Positions 51,021 through 60,259 of a DNA stretch of 64,000 nucleotides are shown here, piece by piece. The stretch is from the NCBI GenBank assembly GCA_000435595.1, contig FR895428.1:1-64000 (forward strand). Reading direction: 5' to 3'. Numbering within the stretch: position 1 is the stretch's first letter; every line of letters starts with the position of its first letter. The notes under the pieces were generated by a model. That model was given only the letters and a program-made list of their open reading frames with translations, did no database searches and had not been told where the DNA came from. Position numbers and translations under genes: made by a program. The DNA is from Firmicutes bacterium CAG:882. Its GTDB lineage: Bacteria > Bacillota > Clostridia > Lachnospirales > Lachnospiraceae.

Positions 51021-53015
51021 TTATAAACTGCACTGTCTTATAAGAATCTCCCATATACTATAGAAAATTATAAATGCAGATATAATCAGACATGTCATAT
51101 TGTACTTAACCTTGTTCAGGTTCACATTGATCTTGTTAAAGCTGAGTGTATACAGCACAGGGAACAGAAGCGGTATATAATATCTTCCCTGAACTCCCGC
51201 CATTGTCGTTTTTCCAACCTCGGTGTAGCTAAGATACATTGAAGTCCATATAAGACACATGACACCAAACACCAGAAAATATATCATTGCCTTAAGCCAC
51301 ACCGGCATGCCCTCGGCTGTCCGGCTTTTCTTATCGTTCTGTACATACACCATGTTCTCGGAGGTAAGAGTAATCGAGACAAGATAGATTACTATAACAT
51401 AGGTAAGGCTTCCCGCACCTAAGTATGCCATAAAATCAAGTGTAGGAGTTCCTATTCCATAATCCCACAGATGCTGCCACATAGTCGTCAGAAGAAGATC
51501 CGCATAACCCAAAGGGTTAGAAAACACTGCACTCATCTGACCTGCATGGCTCGTCGTTCCGCCTCTTAAATCGCCCTCAGTCGACGGACTTATAAGTGCC
51601 GGAAGCACAAACGTGCTGAGTATTGCGAGAAGAACCACAATCACCCCCGCCTTCATTATACGCTCCTGCTTCTTATCCTTAAAAATTCTGTGCGGAAGAA
51701 ACACACCGAGAAGAATGAGCGGTATATATATGGACTTTCTTGATGAACCATATGCCATTCCGCCTATGAACACAAGATATTCCCACCAGGTAATCTTTTT
51801 GTCAGTTAACATAAGGTAGAACAGATACGCCATTCCAAGAAAAAGAAATCCCGTCACTATAGTGTCATAAGATATGGTTGCGGCAAGATACATCGGAGTC
51901 GGCATAAGCGCAACTGCACTCATTATCAGCTTTCCCTTAGGAAGCTTTCTCACTGCAAAAAACACGACCGTAATATACATTATCATGTTAGTGAACCTAA
52001 GCAGCATATAGGTATATCCAAACGGCACACCGAGAAGCTTGCATATATTACATGTTATTGCCATGAAAACATACGAGAATGTTGCAAATCCGCTTGTTCC
52101 CCAGTGATGTGATGTCACAGGGTCCGCATCACTCGGCGTCGACAGCTCATTTACGCGCTCACGCACATACTTGTACTCCTCGTATGATGTGCTGTACTCG
52201 AACGGCAGATTGTTGACTCCTCCGTCCACATAATCATGAAGAAAGCTGTTATATTCATAGCTTCCCGTAATATCCAGCCAGTATACGCTTCTAAGATGTG
52301 TCTCTTCATCCCAGCCTACCCTTGAAAGCGGCATTGCAAGACAGAATATAAAACCGGCACATATTCCCACTATCAGGAATCCATACTCTAAATGCTTTGC
52401 TATAATATTTCTTAATACTATCAGAAGCCCTGCGCACAGCACAGCAAGCATAACAAAAATAAATCGAAAACAGTTAAACACAGCAACGTTTCTCACTGCA
52501 GTACTTACAAGCTGAACATCATTCTCAAGCTGCGGAGTATTGTTATCCAGCGGAATGATCCATATTCCTTTGGCATTTTTATTTATGTTCACCGTAGAAC
52601 GCGATATATATATCGGATTAGCATCCTTTACAATACTGCTTTCAAGATATCCGAATCTGTTCTCGTACTGCACAACTATGGCAAAATACGCCGCCGACTT
52701 ATTATTATATTCAATTTCCAGCTTGCTCACATATCGGTCCGGCTCAATGTAATAGCAATCCATACCCTGATAAGCATCATATTCACCATTGCTTCTGTAC
52801 TCAAGCCCTTCCTCAGGCTTTCCCTCAATCACATCAGCCTTGTCGAACCTTTCAGCCGTGAATGCAATATCCTGCACACCTTTTTCGTCACTGTTCATTG
52901 TAATAAGCTTTATATTTGAGAAAAGCTCAACAAGCAATGAAGCCACAATACTAATTGTGGCTACAATTGCAATCCTTATAATATATTTTTTTATGTCTGT
53001 CTTATCTGCGGACAT
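51021..53015 (-). CDS. DUF2142-like polytopic membrane protein (possible GT-C)
   Basis: 664 residues. One N-terminal helix is followed by an extracytoplasmic beta-rich region (~40-180) and about ten further membrane helices. The loop reads MPLSRVGWDEETHLRSVYW, where the WDE...H arrangement matches the acidic catalytic loop of GT-C enzymes. DUF2142 proteins occur in surface-polysaccharide clusters and may add side-chain sugars from polyprenyl-phosphate donors. It lies 81 bp before rfbD and 36 bp after the LCP gene. The family assignment is from memory of architecture. Confidence 0.75.
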   Translation of the reverse strand: MSADKTDIKKYIIRIAIVATISIVASLLVELFSNIKLITMNSDEKGVQDIAFTAERFDKADVIEGKPEEGLEYRSNGEYDAYQGMDCYYIEPDRYVSKLEIEYNNKSAAYFAIVVQYENRFGYLESSIVKDANPIYISRSTVNINKNAKGIWIIPLDNNTPQLENDVQLVSTAVRNVAVFNCFRFIFVMLAVLCAGLLIVLRNIIAKHLEYGFLIVGICAGFIFCLAMPLSRVGWDEETHLRSVYWLDITGSYEYNSFLHDYVDGGVNNLPFEYSTSYEEYKYVRERVNELSTPSDADPVTSHHWGTSGFATFSYVFMAITCNICKLLGVPFGYTYMLLRFTNMIMYITVVFFAVRKLPKGKLIMSAVALMPTPMYLAATISYDTIVTGFLFLGMAYLFYLMLTDKKITWWEYLVFIGGMAYGSSRKSIYIPLILLGVFLPHRIFKDKKQERIMKAGVIVVLLAILSTFVLPALISPSTEGDLRGGTTSHAGQMSAVFSNPLGYADLLLTTMWQHLWDYGIGTPTLDFMAYLGAGSLTYVIVIYLVSITLTSENMVYVQNDKKSRTAEGMPVWLKAMIYFLVFGVMCLIWTSMYLSYTEVGKTTMAGVQGRYYIPLLFPVLYTLSFNKINVNLNKVKYNMTCLIISAFIIFYSIWEILIRQCSL

Positions 53016-53051
53016 GATATACTCCTAATTGTTATTTTTTACACCACAGCT

Positions 53052-54170
53052 CTACTGATAGATATTATCACGGTAATTGTTCTTATCATAGAGAGCCTGA
53101 AGATAATCACTTATATCCTGTATTCTCGATGTAGGCGTATAATTGCTGACGCCAAACAGATACTCATGAAGCTCGCTGACATTTGATTCAAGGGTCATTG
53201 CAAATACAGGGTCATTGATATCAAGCTCCGGAACCCTCTTCATTGAGCCAAACTTCTCAAAAGGGAATCCCGTCTGATCGACAAGCGAAAAATCAAATAC
53301 ACTTGGCACCATGCTTAAAATTTCACTCGCCGGAACGCTTGTCACAACATTGTCCAGCACACCGTTGATTGCATTGGTAAGCTGGTTAAGGTTCATCTTC
53401 TTCGCCTTCTCAAATATCAAGCTTATTACCTTTCTCTGTCTCTCCGCACGTCCATAATCAAGTGTGCCGTCGGCATATCTTATACGGCAGTATGCCGTCG
53501 CCTGTATTCCGTCAAGATGTACCATTCCCGAATGAGGAACTGTCTCATAGGTTCTTCCTGTATTAAGTCCCGTATCTCTTAAGTACTCGTTGAGCCAGTA
53601 TAACTCCTGCTCCGTTATTTCAAGATCAATTCCGCCCACCGCGTCCACAATTCTAATTAATGCCTCGAAATTAACCATGACATAATCGGTAATGTTGAGG
53701 TCAAGATTCAGGTTAACCATGCTTATCGTCGATTCAACTCCCGAATAGAAAAAAGCCTCTGTTGCCTTTCTGTAGGTGTCAGGACAATTTCCGGATTTTG
53801 GAACCATAAGCAATGTATCCCTGTATATGGAGACAAGCTTAACCTCCTTCGTATCATTGTTGAGACTCGCAATAATTATTGCATCCGTATTTCCTTCGCC
53901 CGTGCTCGTCATAGCTTCAATAGAATTATCACGAGCATCCGTTCCAAGCAGAAGATAGTTAGTATAACCTTTAAGTGCCTCGTTAGCCTTTACCTCAGGG
54001 GCTATCACAAGGTCAATAGCCTCCCTGTCTATCTCCTGAATTTCAAGCTTACTGAACTTATCAACTATATACCATGCAATCACAACGACAGCCAGCACCA
54101 CTATCTCCAAAAAGAAGAGCAGTACCTTCTGCCATACCTTCATCTTTCTTTTCTTTCTCTTTTCTGACAT
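53052..54170 (-). CDS. LytR-CpsA-Psr (LCP) family glycopolymer ligase
   Basis: 372 residues: a basic cytoplasmic start, one membrane helix (~12-32) and the extracytoplasmic LCP domain. Conserved pieces are YLLLGTDARD, NTDAIIIASLN, VSIYRDTLL and CRIRYADGTLDYGRAERQ, carrying the arginines and aspartates that bind polyprenyl pyrophosphate. LCP enzymes attach finished wall glycopolymers to peptidoglycan, the expected last step for the polysaccharide made by this locus. Confidence 0.95.
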   Translation of the reverse strand: MSEKRKKRKMKVWQKVLLFFLEIVVLAVVVIAWYIVDKFSKLEIQEIDREAIDLVIAPEVKANEALKGYTNYLLLGTDARDNSIEAMTSTGEGNTDAIIIASLNNDTKEVKLVSIYRDTLLMVPKSGNCPDTYRKATEAFFYSGVESTISMVNLNLDLNITDYVMVNFEALIRIVDAVGGIDLEITEQELYWLNEYLRDTGLNTGRTYETVPHSGMVHLDGIQATAYCRIRYADGTLDYGRAERQRKVISLIFEKAKKMNLNQLTNAINGVLDNVVTSVPASEILSMVPSVFDFSLVDQTGFPFEKFGSMKRVPELDINDPVFAMTLESNVSELHEYLFGVSNYTPTSRIQDISDYLQALYDKNNYRDNIYQ

Positions 54171-54213
54171 TTTAAAGCCTCTATTCTTTCTCTAAATCCA
54201 ACCGACATATCAT

Positions 54214-55596
54214 TTAATATGCATTCTTATTGACAAACCCCTTAAATAATGTCTGAAATAAAATAGAAATATCAAAGAAGAATGTCCAATTCTCAATATA
54301 ATACAGGTCATACTCTATTCTCTTCTCGATAGATGTATTTCCTCTGTAACCGTTAATCTGTGCCCATCCGGTCATTCCCGGTCTTACCTGATGCTTAATC
54401 ATATATCTTGGAATCTGCTCTCTGAACTGCTCGACAAAATTAGGCTGCTCAGGTCTTGGCCCGACAAGGCTCATATCGCCTTTAAACACATTAAAAAGCT
54501 GTGGCAGCTCATCAAGACTGAACTTTCTTATAATCTTTCCAACCTTCGTCGTTCTGTCATCATTCTGCGTCGTAAAACGATGCTCATCACATCTGTCGGC
54601 ACGCATTGAGCGGAACTTATACATTACAAAATTCCTGTTATGAAGTCCTACACGTTCCTGCTTATAAATTACCGCACCTTTAGAGCTTACCTTCACCGCA
54701 ATGGCAACAATAAGCATAATCGGTGAAAACAAAATGATAAGAAGAAATGAGCCCACAATGTCCCCAAGTCTCTTTATGAATCTGTTAAAGCTTCCGTTAA
54801 GCGGAACTCTTCGTATATTAATAACCGGAAGACCTAAAAGATCCTCGGTATACGGTCTTGTCGGAATCACATTGTTATAGTCCGGAATGAACTTGGTGTG
54901 AACCCCCGACTTCTCACACACTGCAACAATACTCTCAAGCTTGACATACTCCGCTATACTCAGTGTAATTGCAATCTCATCAAGTTCATTCTCCAGGAGA
55001 AGCCCCTCAAGCCTGTCAATCTTTCCTATAACCTCCTCGCCCCGATACTTGGTTCCGATACTTATGTTATCGTCAAGTATTCCCAATATATGATAACCCC
55101 ATTGCGGATTCAGCTTTATTCTGTCAATATATCCTTCAGCCGCACGGCTGTATCCGACGAGAAGTATATGTTTCTGGTTGAAGCCCTTATTCCTTATGTT
55201 GCGCAGAACACGTCTTATCAGATTTCTGAACACAATCTCAACAGTATTGTTGATGACGTAAAATATGAACATCATCTGTCTTGAGAAGTGTGCCTGATGA
55301 AGCATATACAGCGATAAAATAAATATAACAAGTCCAGCCGTATTGGACTTAATAATATTTCCCGCTTCCTCCTTAACCGTCTGCATTCTCTTCGGACTGT
55401 ACACATTAAAGAAATAGTATAAGATGAGATACAGCGGTATTATGCACAATAAGCCTGTGATATACATCGCGTTCATCATTGTGTGTCCATCATCAAAGAA
55501 CTTGATTCCCCATGCAAGCGCATAAGAAACCGCTATTATAATTGCATCCAAAAGCACATGTAATCTGTTAAAATATTTCTGATTACTCTTAATCAC
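54214..55596 (-). CDS. Initiating polyprenyl-phosphate glycosylphosphotransferase (WcaJ/CpsE-like)
   Basis: 460 residues. The N-terminal half has four membrane helices and a CoA-binding-like domain (ILLVGYSRAAEGYIDRI). The C-terminal catalytic domain has VIYKQERVGLHNRNFVMYKF, RKFSLDELPQLFNVFKGDMS, LVGPRPEQ and RPGMTGWAQINGYRG. It transfers hexose-1-P to undecaprenyl phosphate to start repeat-unit assembly. I place the start at the GTG at 55596: GGAGG is five bases upstream and the codon forms a GTGA overlap with the upstream GT2 stop. The ATG at 55629 would overlap by 37 bp without a good site. Confidence 0.93.
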   Translation of the reverse strand: MIKSNQKYFNRLHVLLDAIIIAVSYALAWGIKFFDDGHTMMNAMYITGLLCIIPLYLILYYFFNVYSPKRMQTVKEEAGNIIKSNTAGLVIFILSLYMLHQAHFSRQMMFIFYVINNTVEIVFRNLIRRVLRNIRNKGFNQKHILLVGYSRAAEGYIDRIKLNPQWGYHILGILDDNISIGTKYRGEEVIGKIDRLEGLLLENELDEIAITLSIAEYVKLESIVAVCEKSGVHTKFIPDYNNVIPTRPYTEDLLGLPVINIRRVPLNGSFNRFIKRLGDIVGSFLLIILFSPIMLIVAIAVKVSSKGAVIYKQERVGLHNRNFVMYKFRSMRADRCDEHRFTTQNDDRTTKVGKIIRKFSLDELPQLFNVFKGDMSLVGPRPEQPNFVEQFREQIPRYMIKHQVRPGMTGWAQINGYRGNTSIEKRIEYDLYYIENWTFFFDISILFQTLFKGFVNKNAY

Positions 55597-56516
55597 CGGT
55601 GCCTCCAATAATTCTGATTCATTGTGCATGCAAGAACAAGCTTTCGTGGCAGCTTTTTGTATGCCCGTCCAAGCTTATAACCTGCAAGTCTGAAAAAACT
55701 GTTAATATAAAAATACGGAATATAATATGCCGCTCCCTCATGTACGAGCAGCGAAGTCATCTTTTTAATATATTTTAACCCTTCACTCTCAGATGATACA
55801 CTGTTAAAGACATCGGGATTATCCGTCTGTGATACTCCGAGGTCGAAATTTCTGTGAAACTGCTGCATATTGGTATAGTTATGAGAGTGTATAACCTTGG
55901 CATCCGCCTTATAGTATACTCCATATCCCGCCATAAGAAACCTATATGCCATAATCATGTCTTCGTTGAATATCGTTCTTCTTATAAATCCTCCCTGCTC
56001 AATATACTTTGTCCTGTCATACATTGCACATACATCAGAACAGAAGAACGCTTTTATTCCCAGCCTGTCGATATCCTCTTTTCTCTTTATGCTGCTTTTT
56101 TCCGGATAGTTGAACTGTCTTGCAAGCCGCTCAATTATCCGGCATTTGTCGTCCGGCAGCTGTCTTGCATACGCCACGGCAATTTCCGGCGTCTTAAAAC
56201 ACTCTAACAGATTCTCAACAAGTCTGTCATCTGCCGGAACCGCATCCTGCGTCATGAGCAGGCAATAGTCCGCGTCCGAACCAATTATCCCCTCATGTCT
56301 GGTACGACCATGGTCAAACTCATCAGGCTCTATATGCCTTATTTTAATAACTCCATCATACTCAAAGCGACTCTCATCATAATACTGTCTTCCCGTATTA
56401 ATGACACATATCTGTCTTATTCTGACAGTCTGTATTTCGAGCATGTGGAGAAGTCCTGCATACTTTTCATCCGGCTTGCACACCGGAATAATCACATCAA
56501 TAACCGGATTATCCAT
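55593..56516 (-). CDS. Glycosyltransferase family 2 (rhamnosyltransferase-like)
   Basis: 307 residues, single GT-A domain: IDVIIPVCKPDEKYAG, HIEPDEFDHGRTRHEG, LLMTQDAVPADDRLV in the DxD position, and FNEDMIMAYRFLMAGY as the catalytic-base segment. The FDHGRTRH motif is characteristic of RgpA/B-like and WbbL-like rhamnosyltransferases. GGGG precedes the ATG. Translation is coupled to the initiating transferase by a 4-bp overlap, suggesting it adds the second sugar to the lipid carrier. Confidence 0.92.
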   Translation of the reverse strand: MDNPVIDVIIPVCKPDEKYAGLLHMLEIQTVRIRQICVINTGRQYYDESRFEYDGVIKIRHIEPDEFDHGRTRHEGIIGSDADYCLLMTQDAVPADDRLVENLLECFKTPEIAVAYARQLPDDKCRIIERLARQFNYPEKSSIKRKEDIDRLGIKAFFCSDVCAMYDRTKYIEQGGFIRRTIFNEDMIMAYRFLMAGYGVYYKADAKVIHSHNYTNMQQFHRNFDLGVSQTDNPDVFNSVSSESEGLKYIKKMTSLLVHEGAAYYIPYFYINSFFRLAGYKLGRAYKKLPRKLVLACTMNQNYWRHR

Positions 56517-56545
56517 TTTCTTTTCCCCTACAGGTTTTAAAGCTT

Positions 56546-57832
56546 CTAATGCTTTCTTGCCGCTGTCTCATTCTCATCAGCCGAAGTCTCTTCTGTATTG
56601 CCCGTGATAACCACATTGACCGTCACATCCCCGACAAGTGTATAATTGTTGCTATCCTCCGACATTATGACAGGAACCGTGTACTCGCCCGGTTCATATC
56701 CCTTAAGGTCAATATTGGCATTTAATACATCCATGTTAAAGCTATCATGAGTACTCTGAATTGCACTTATTTTGACTTCAATGTAGGCGTTCTCTATCTC
56801 TGCCTCAAGACCTTCCTCAAGATTGTTGATAACTATACCGTTCTTTCGAATTATATAGCTCTTAACAATCTCAGGTTCAACTTCTATATGAACAACAAGC
56901 TCTGTCGTTCCTGATACAATGCGATAACTGCCCCTGAGATAATTTGCAATGTTTACCGTGCAATCCTGACTTTCCGCTATATTCTCAAGCTCAATGGCAT
57001 CACTTGGTATCGCCAATGTGTTTATGGCTGCAAGACTGTCGCTTGTTCCCGCAATCTTAATCCGGTCGAAGCTCTGTGTATATTCAATCAGCTTGTATCC
57101 GTCAGCAGTTGTAACCGTAGGAATAACTGTTACCGTTATCCACTTGGTAGGCAGAATCTCAACATTAAGCTTTAAGCTGTTTCTGCTGAGCTGAAGTGAA
57201 GAAGAATCAATCACATTTCCATCCCCATCATAGAACACAGGCGTTACCATCTCGCTGACAGACTGCATCATATTTGAAACATCGTAAGAAATCACGGCAC
57301 TGGCAATCTTTTCGATGACACTCGCGGCCCCCGTTACCTCTATCTTGTTCTGAGATATTGAGCTGTCTCCAAGGACATAGTTATCTGCCGGAGAGCCCGT
57401 TATATTAATCGTTATCGGAATCTCCTCAGTCTCTTTGTTGTCGATATTCAGCTTGACAACCTGCACCTTGGAGGTTATCTCCTTAATGTCACTCTTGACA
57501 TCAGATTTTATACATTCGATGGTTATATTTGCCGAGTCGGTGAGCGGACTCAACTGGCTTAAGTCTGCATAGGCGACGAAATCCGAAGCCTTAAGATCCT
57601 TGGCAACACTCTCGGGTGCCCTTACCGTAATCGTAATCACGCTGCCCGAATCCACCTCATATATATATCCCTTGTCCGTGAGATCATCATCGTTTCTCAG
57701 TTCAACATTAATACCGGAAATCGTCTTTTTTACAAGGGGATCGTCAATATTCATGACAACCCACCATACAATAATGGCAATCAGAAGGGCAAGAATCTTA
57801 AGTCCTATATTATTGAATATCTTTTTCTTCAT
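56546..57832 (-). CDS. ybbR: YbbR-domain protein, CdaA regulator-like
   Basis: 428 residues. One N-terminal membrane helix (~10-26) is followed by four YbbR-like beta domains outside the membrane (repeats of about 80-90 residues with LRNDDDLTDKGYIYEV, DLSQL and ITGSPADNYVLGDSS). In Firmicutes YbbR/CdaR binds and modulates the diadenylate cyclase. A Glu/Thr-rich tail ends the protein. It overlaps cdaA by 23 bp and has GGGGAGG before its ATG. Confidence 0.92.
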   Translation of the reverse strand: MKKKIFNNIGLKILALLIAIIVWWVVMNIDDPLVKKTISGINVELRNDDDLTDKGYIYEVDSGSVITITVRAPESVAKDLKASDFVAYADLSQLSPLTDSANITIECIKSDVKSDIKEITSKVQVVKLNIDNKETEEIPITINITGSPADNYVLGDSSISQNKIEVTGAASVIEKIASAVISYDVSNMMQSVSEMVTPVFYDGDGNVIDSSSLQLSRNSLKLNVEILPTKWITVTVIPTVTTADGYKLIEYTQSFDRIKIAGTSDSLAAINTLAIPSDAIELENIAESQDCTVNIANYLRGSYRIVSGTTELVVHIEVEPEIVKSYIIRKNGIVINNLEEGLEAEIENAYIEVKISAIQSTHDSFNMDVLNANIDLKGYEPGEYTVPVIMSEDSNNYTLVGDVTVNVVITGNTEETSADENETAARKH

Positions 57833-58697
57833 TAGACCAGCCTCCCCTCTTCCATATCTTAATGCGCTTTCCTGAATCGAGATTACCTATCTTAAGCAGC
57901 TCAAGCTTATTGTGCAGATACTCGGCATCCACATTTCTCACAAGCTCCCCGTTATGTGCAACAGATACCTTTCCCGTCTCCTCAGATACAATTATAACAA
58001 AGGCATCCGTCGCCTCACTCACACCGGCACCGGCACGATGTCTTGTTCCAAGTTCCTTACTGAGTTCCATATTATCCGAAAGAGGAAGATAACATGTAGC
58101 TGACACAATTCTGTTTCCGCGAATAATGACAGCTCCGTCATGAAGCGGAGTATTGTGCTCAAATATATTTATAAGAAGCTGATTCGTCACATAAGCGTCT
58201 ATATTAATTCCCGTCTTTATATAATCTTCAAGATTAATCTTCTGTTCAATCACTATAAGTGCACCTGTCTTTTTCTTTGCCATCTCATATGATGCCTTGA
58301 CAAGTTCATTGACAGTCTTTTCACTGAACAGCTCCAGCTTCTCCTTGGAGTCATCGAACTGGAACAATCCCGCAAAGTACTTCTTGTTGCCGAGCTGCTC
58401 AAGTGCCTTTCGAAGCTCCGGCTGGAATATAACCACAAGTGCAATCAATGCAACGTTGATTGTCTTTCCGGCAATCCACAAAATTGTTGTAAAATGGAAC
58501 ACATAGGCTATAAGTGCAAAAAGAATTATAACAAGGATGCCCTTCAGCAGATTCCAGGCCCTGCTGTTTTTCATCCACAGTATAATATGGTACAAAAAGA
58601 AAGCGATGATTAAAATTTCCGCGATATCCGAAAATTCCACACCCGGTCTGTAAATATTATTCACAAAATCTCCAAAAAAATTTGTCAATGCACCCAT
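57810..58697 (-). CDS. cdaA: Diadenylate cyclase CdaA (c-di-AMP synthase)
   Basis: 295 residues with three N-terminal membrane helices (~25-95) and a cytoplasmic DAC domain. Catalytic motifs are LHDGAVIIRGNRI (DGA) and GTRHRAGAGVSEATDAF (RHR). It makes c-di-AMP, which controls potassium/osmolyte transport and wall homeostasis in Firmicutes. In many relatives glmM follows cdaA-ybbR; here the polysaccharide genes follow instead, with no clear break. It sits 15 bp after an unknown membrane protein gene. Confidence 0.96.
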   Translation of the reverse strand: MGALTNFFGDFVNNIYRPGVEFSDIAEILIIAFFLYHIILWMKNSRAWNLLKGILVIILFALIAYVFHFTTILWIAGKTINVALIALVVIFQPELRKALEQLGNKKYFAGLFQFDDSKEKLELFSEKTVNELVKASYEMAKKKTGALIVIEQKINLEDYIKTGINIDAYVTNQLLINIFEHNTPLHDGAVIIRGNRIVSATCYLPLSDNMELSKELGTRHRAGAGVSEATDAFVIIVSEETGKVSVAHNGELVRNVDAEYLHNKLELLKIGNLDSGKRIKIWKRGGWSNEEKDIQ

Positions 58698-58712
58698 GCC
58701 TATTCTTCCTCT

Positions 58713-59768
58713 TTATTTTTCTTCCTCATCCTCAAGATTGAGTACGTCACGCTCGTATGCCATCCGGCGTTCTGACTCATCCGGCTCAGTATTCTCATCC
58801 GCACCATAAGAGTCCCTCACATCATATTCTTCTGCCTTCTGAGTTCTGCTGTTAATCTTCTTTACCTTTACATCTGTAACTGTCATGTTGAGCTTAGGAA
58901 CAGCCTTCACATAATAATAATAGTCGTCATCCTCAAACTGTACTCTCTCAGTTCTCGAATAATCCACGGAAAATATGAAGAAGTTGAGAACCAGTCCTAT
59001 CACTATTGAAATTACAATACCGACAATAAGTCCCGGCATGCTGAAGCTTAACGAGAGCATCACATGTGACATCACGACAAGTACCGCCTCGACAACACTT
59101 CCTGTCACAATCGCAATAATCCATGAACGGTCTATGGAAAAGCTCCTGATTACATACACAAGGACTATCGTTGCGGCAAACACAATGCCCATAACAAGCA
59201 TTTCCTTATTCAAAATTGTATTGTCCATTATAAATGTCAGCTTAGTGACAAACTCACCCTCGCCAAATGATGATACCGACGCCATGAACTCTGAGCAGAA
59301 TGCCAATGTAAAATACAGATACGTTCCAAAAAATGCAGGAACGATTCCCACAGCCCCTGCTGTCAGTCCGACAATAACCGGAGCCGCATACGGAATATGC
59401 AGCATAAACATCACAGGGACAAGCAAAAGCACATACCCCGTCTTTGGTGAAAATACATAATATACAAGCAAAAGTATGAGCAGCATAACAAGTGTTATTA
59501 TGGCAAACTCAATTGAAATCTCATATATCTGCAATACAATCAGAATGCAGCCTGCAAGTGCCGTAACTCCCGCCGGAAGAAAAGCACATACGGCAGACAG
59601 TAATATAAGCACAAAAACGCTTGATGCCGCCGAGCTGTAGCCTGTCATTCCTCTTATAAGCATAAAGGATATAAACGCCGCGGCAAATTTTAATATGTGG
59701 CTTATAACCATATCATATCTGCCGTACAGACGCTGTAGTCCGTCTTTAATCTTTAATAACTCCGTCAT
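58713..59768 (-). CDS. Unrecognised polytopic membrane protein with acidic cytoplasmic tail
   Basis: 351 residues. About eight to ten hydrophobic segments (~25-275) are followed by an ~80-residue soluble tail with a DDDYYYY run and a very acidic end (VLNLEDEEEK). No catalytic motif or family was recognised. Its ATG overlaps the stop of the 59768 gene by one base (TAATG), and cdaA follows 15 bp later, so it is co-expressed with c-di-AMP synthase. A scaffold or regulator of CdaA is a possibility by position only. Confidence 0.75.
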   Translation of the reverse strand: MTELLKIKDGLQRLYGRYDMVISHILKFAAAFISFMLIRGMTGYSSAASSVFVLILLSAVCAFLPAGVTALAGCILIVLQIYEISIEFAIITLVMLLILLLVYYVFSPKTGYVLLLVPVMFMLHIPYAAPVIVGLTAGAVGIVPAFFGTYLYFTLAFCSEFMASVSSFGEGEFVTKLTFIMDNTILNKEMLVMGIVFAATIVLVYVIRSFSIDRSWIIAIVTGSVVEAVLVVMSHVMLSLSFSMPGLIVGIVISIVIGLVLNFFIFSVDYSRTERVQFEDDDYYYYVKAVPKLNMTVTDVKVKKINSRTQKAEEYDVRDSYGADENTEPDESERRMAYERDVLNLEDEEEK

Positions 59769-60187
59769 TACCTTTCCTCCCCGTTATCTTCCTCTTTTTT
59801 CTCCTCGCGGGTAAGCTTATCAATCTTCTTAAGTCGACTAATATACATTCTCATTCCGCTTTCATATTCATTGTAGCGCAACGAGAATACAAAATATGAT
59901 ACCACCTGAAAGGCAATCAGCAGAAGTACATATATAACGATAAGCGTGCTTCCCAAGCGTCTGTAATCCATCTTCGTAAGATTATTCACAATATATTCAA
60001 ATCTGTATACACATATCAAGGCAAGTGTAAGAAAATACCCAAGTGTTATCCCTATTCCTGCAAACAACATGTGCATTCCGATATAATCTCCACGGTAATA
60101 CACGGCATTCTTAAGTTCCTTCTTTCCTTCATGTTTCTCATACATGGCTGTTCTTGCCATAAGTCTGACTTTGCGCTTATTAATCAT
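59768..60187 (-). CDS. Unrecognised small membrane protein
   Basis: 139 residues with two membrane helices (~40-62 and ~80-103) between a basic N-terminal segment and a charged, Lys/Glu-rich coiled-coil-like tail (RLKKIDKLTREEKKEED). The ATG at 60187 with AAGGAG five bases upstream is preferred over the adjacent TTG at 60190. It is translationally coupled to the next gene by a 1-base overlap. No family recognised. Confidence 0.7.
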   Translation of the reverse strand: MINKRKVRLMARTAMYEKHEGKKELKNAVYYRGDYIGMHMLFAGIGITLGYFLTLALICVYRFEYIVNNLTKMDYRRLGSTLIVIYVLLLIAFQVVSYFVFSLRYNEYESGMRMYISRLKKIDKLTREEKKEEDNGEER

Positions 60188-60259
60188 CAAATCTCCTTAC
60201 ATTACACCCGATTTATCATATAATTATAACATATCCCATGAAAATTAACAGTATTTTTT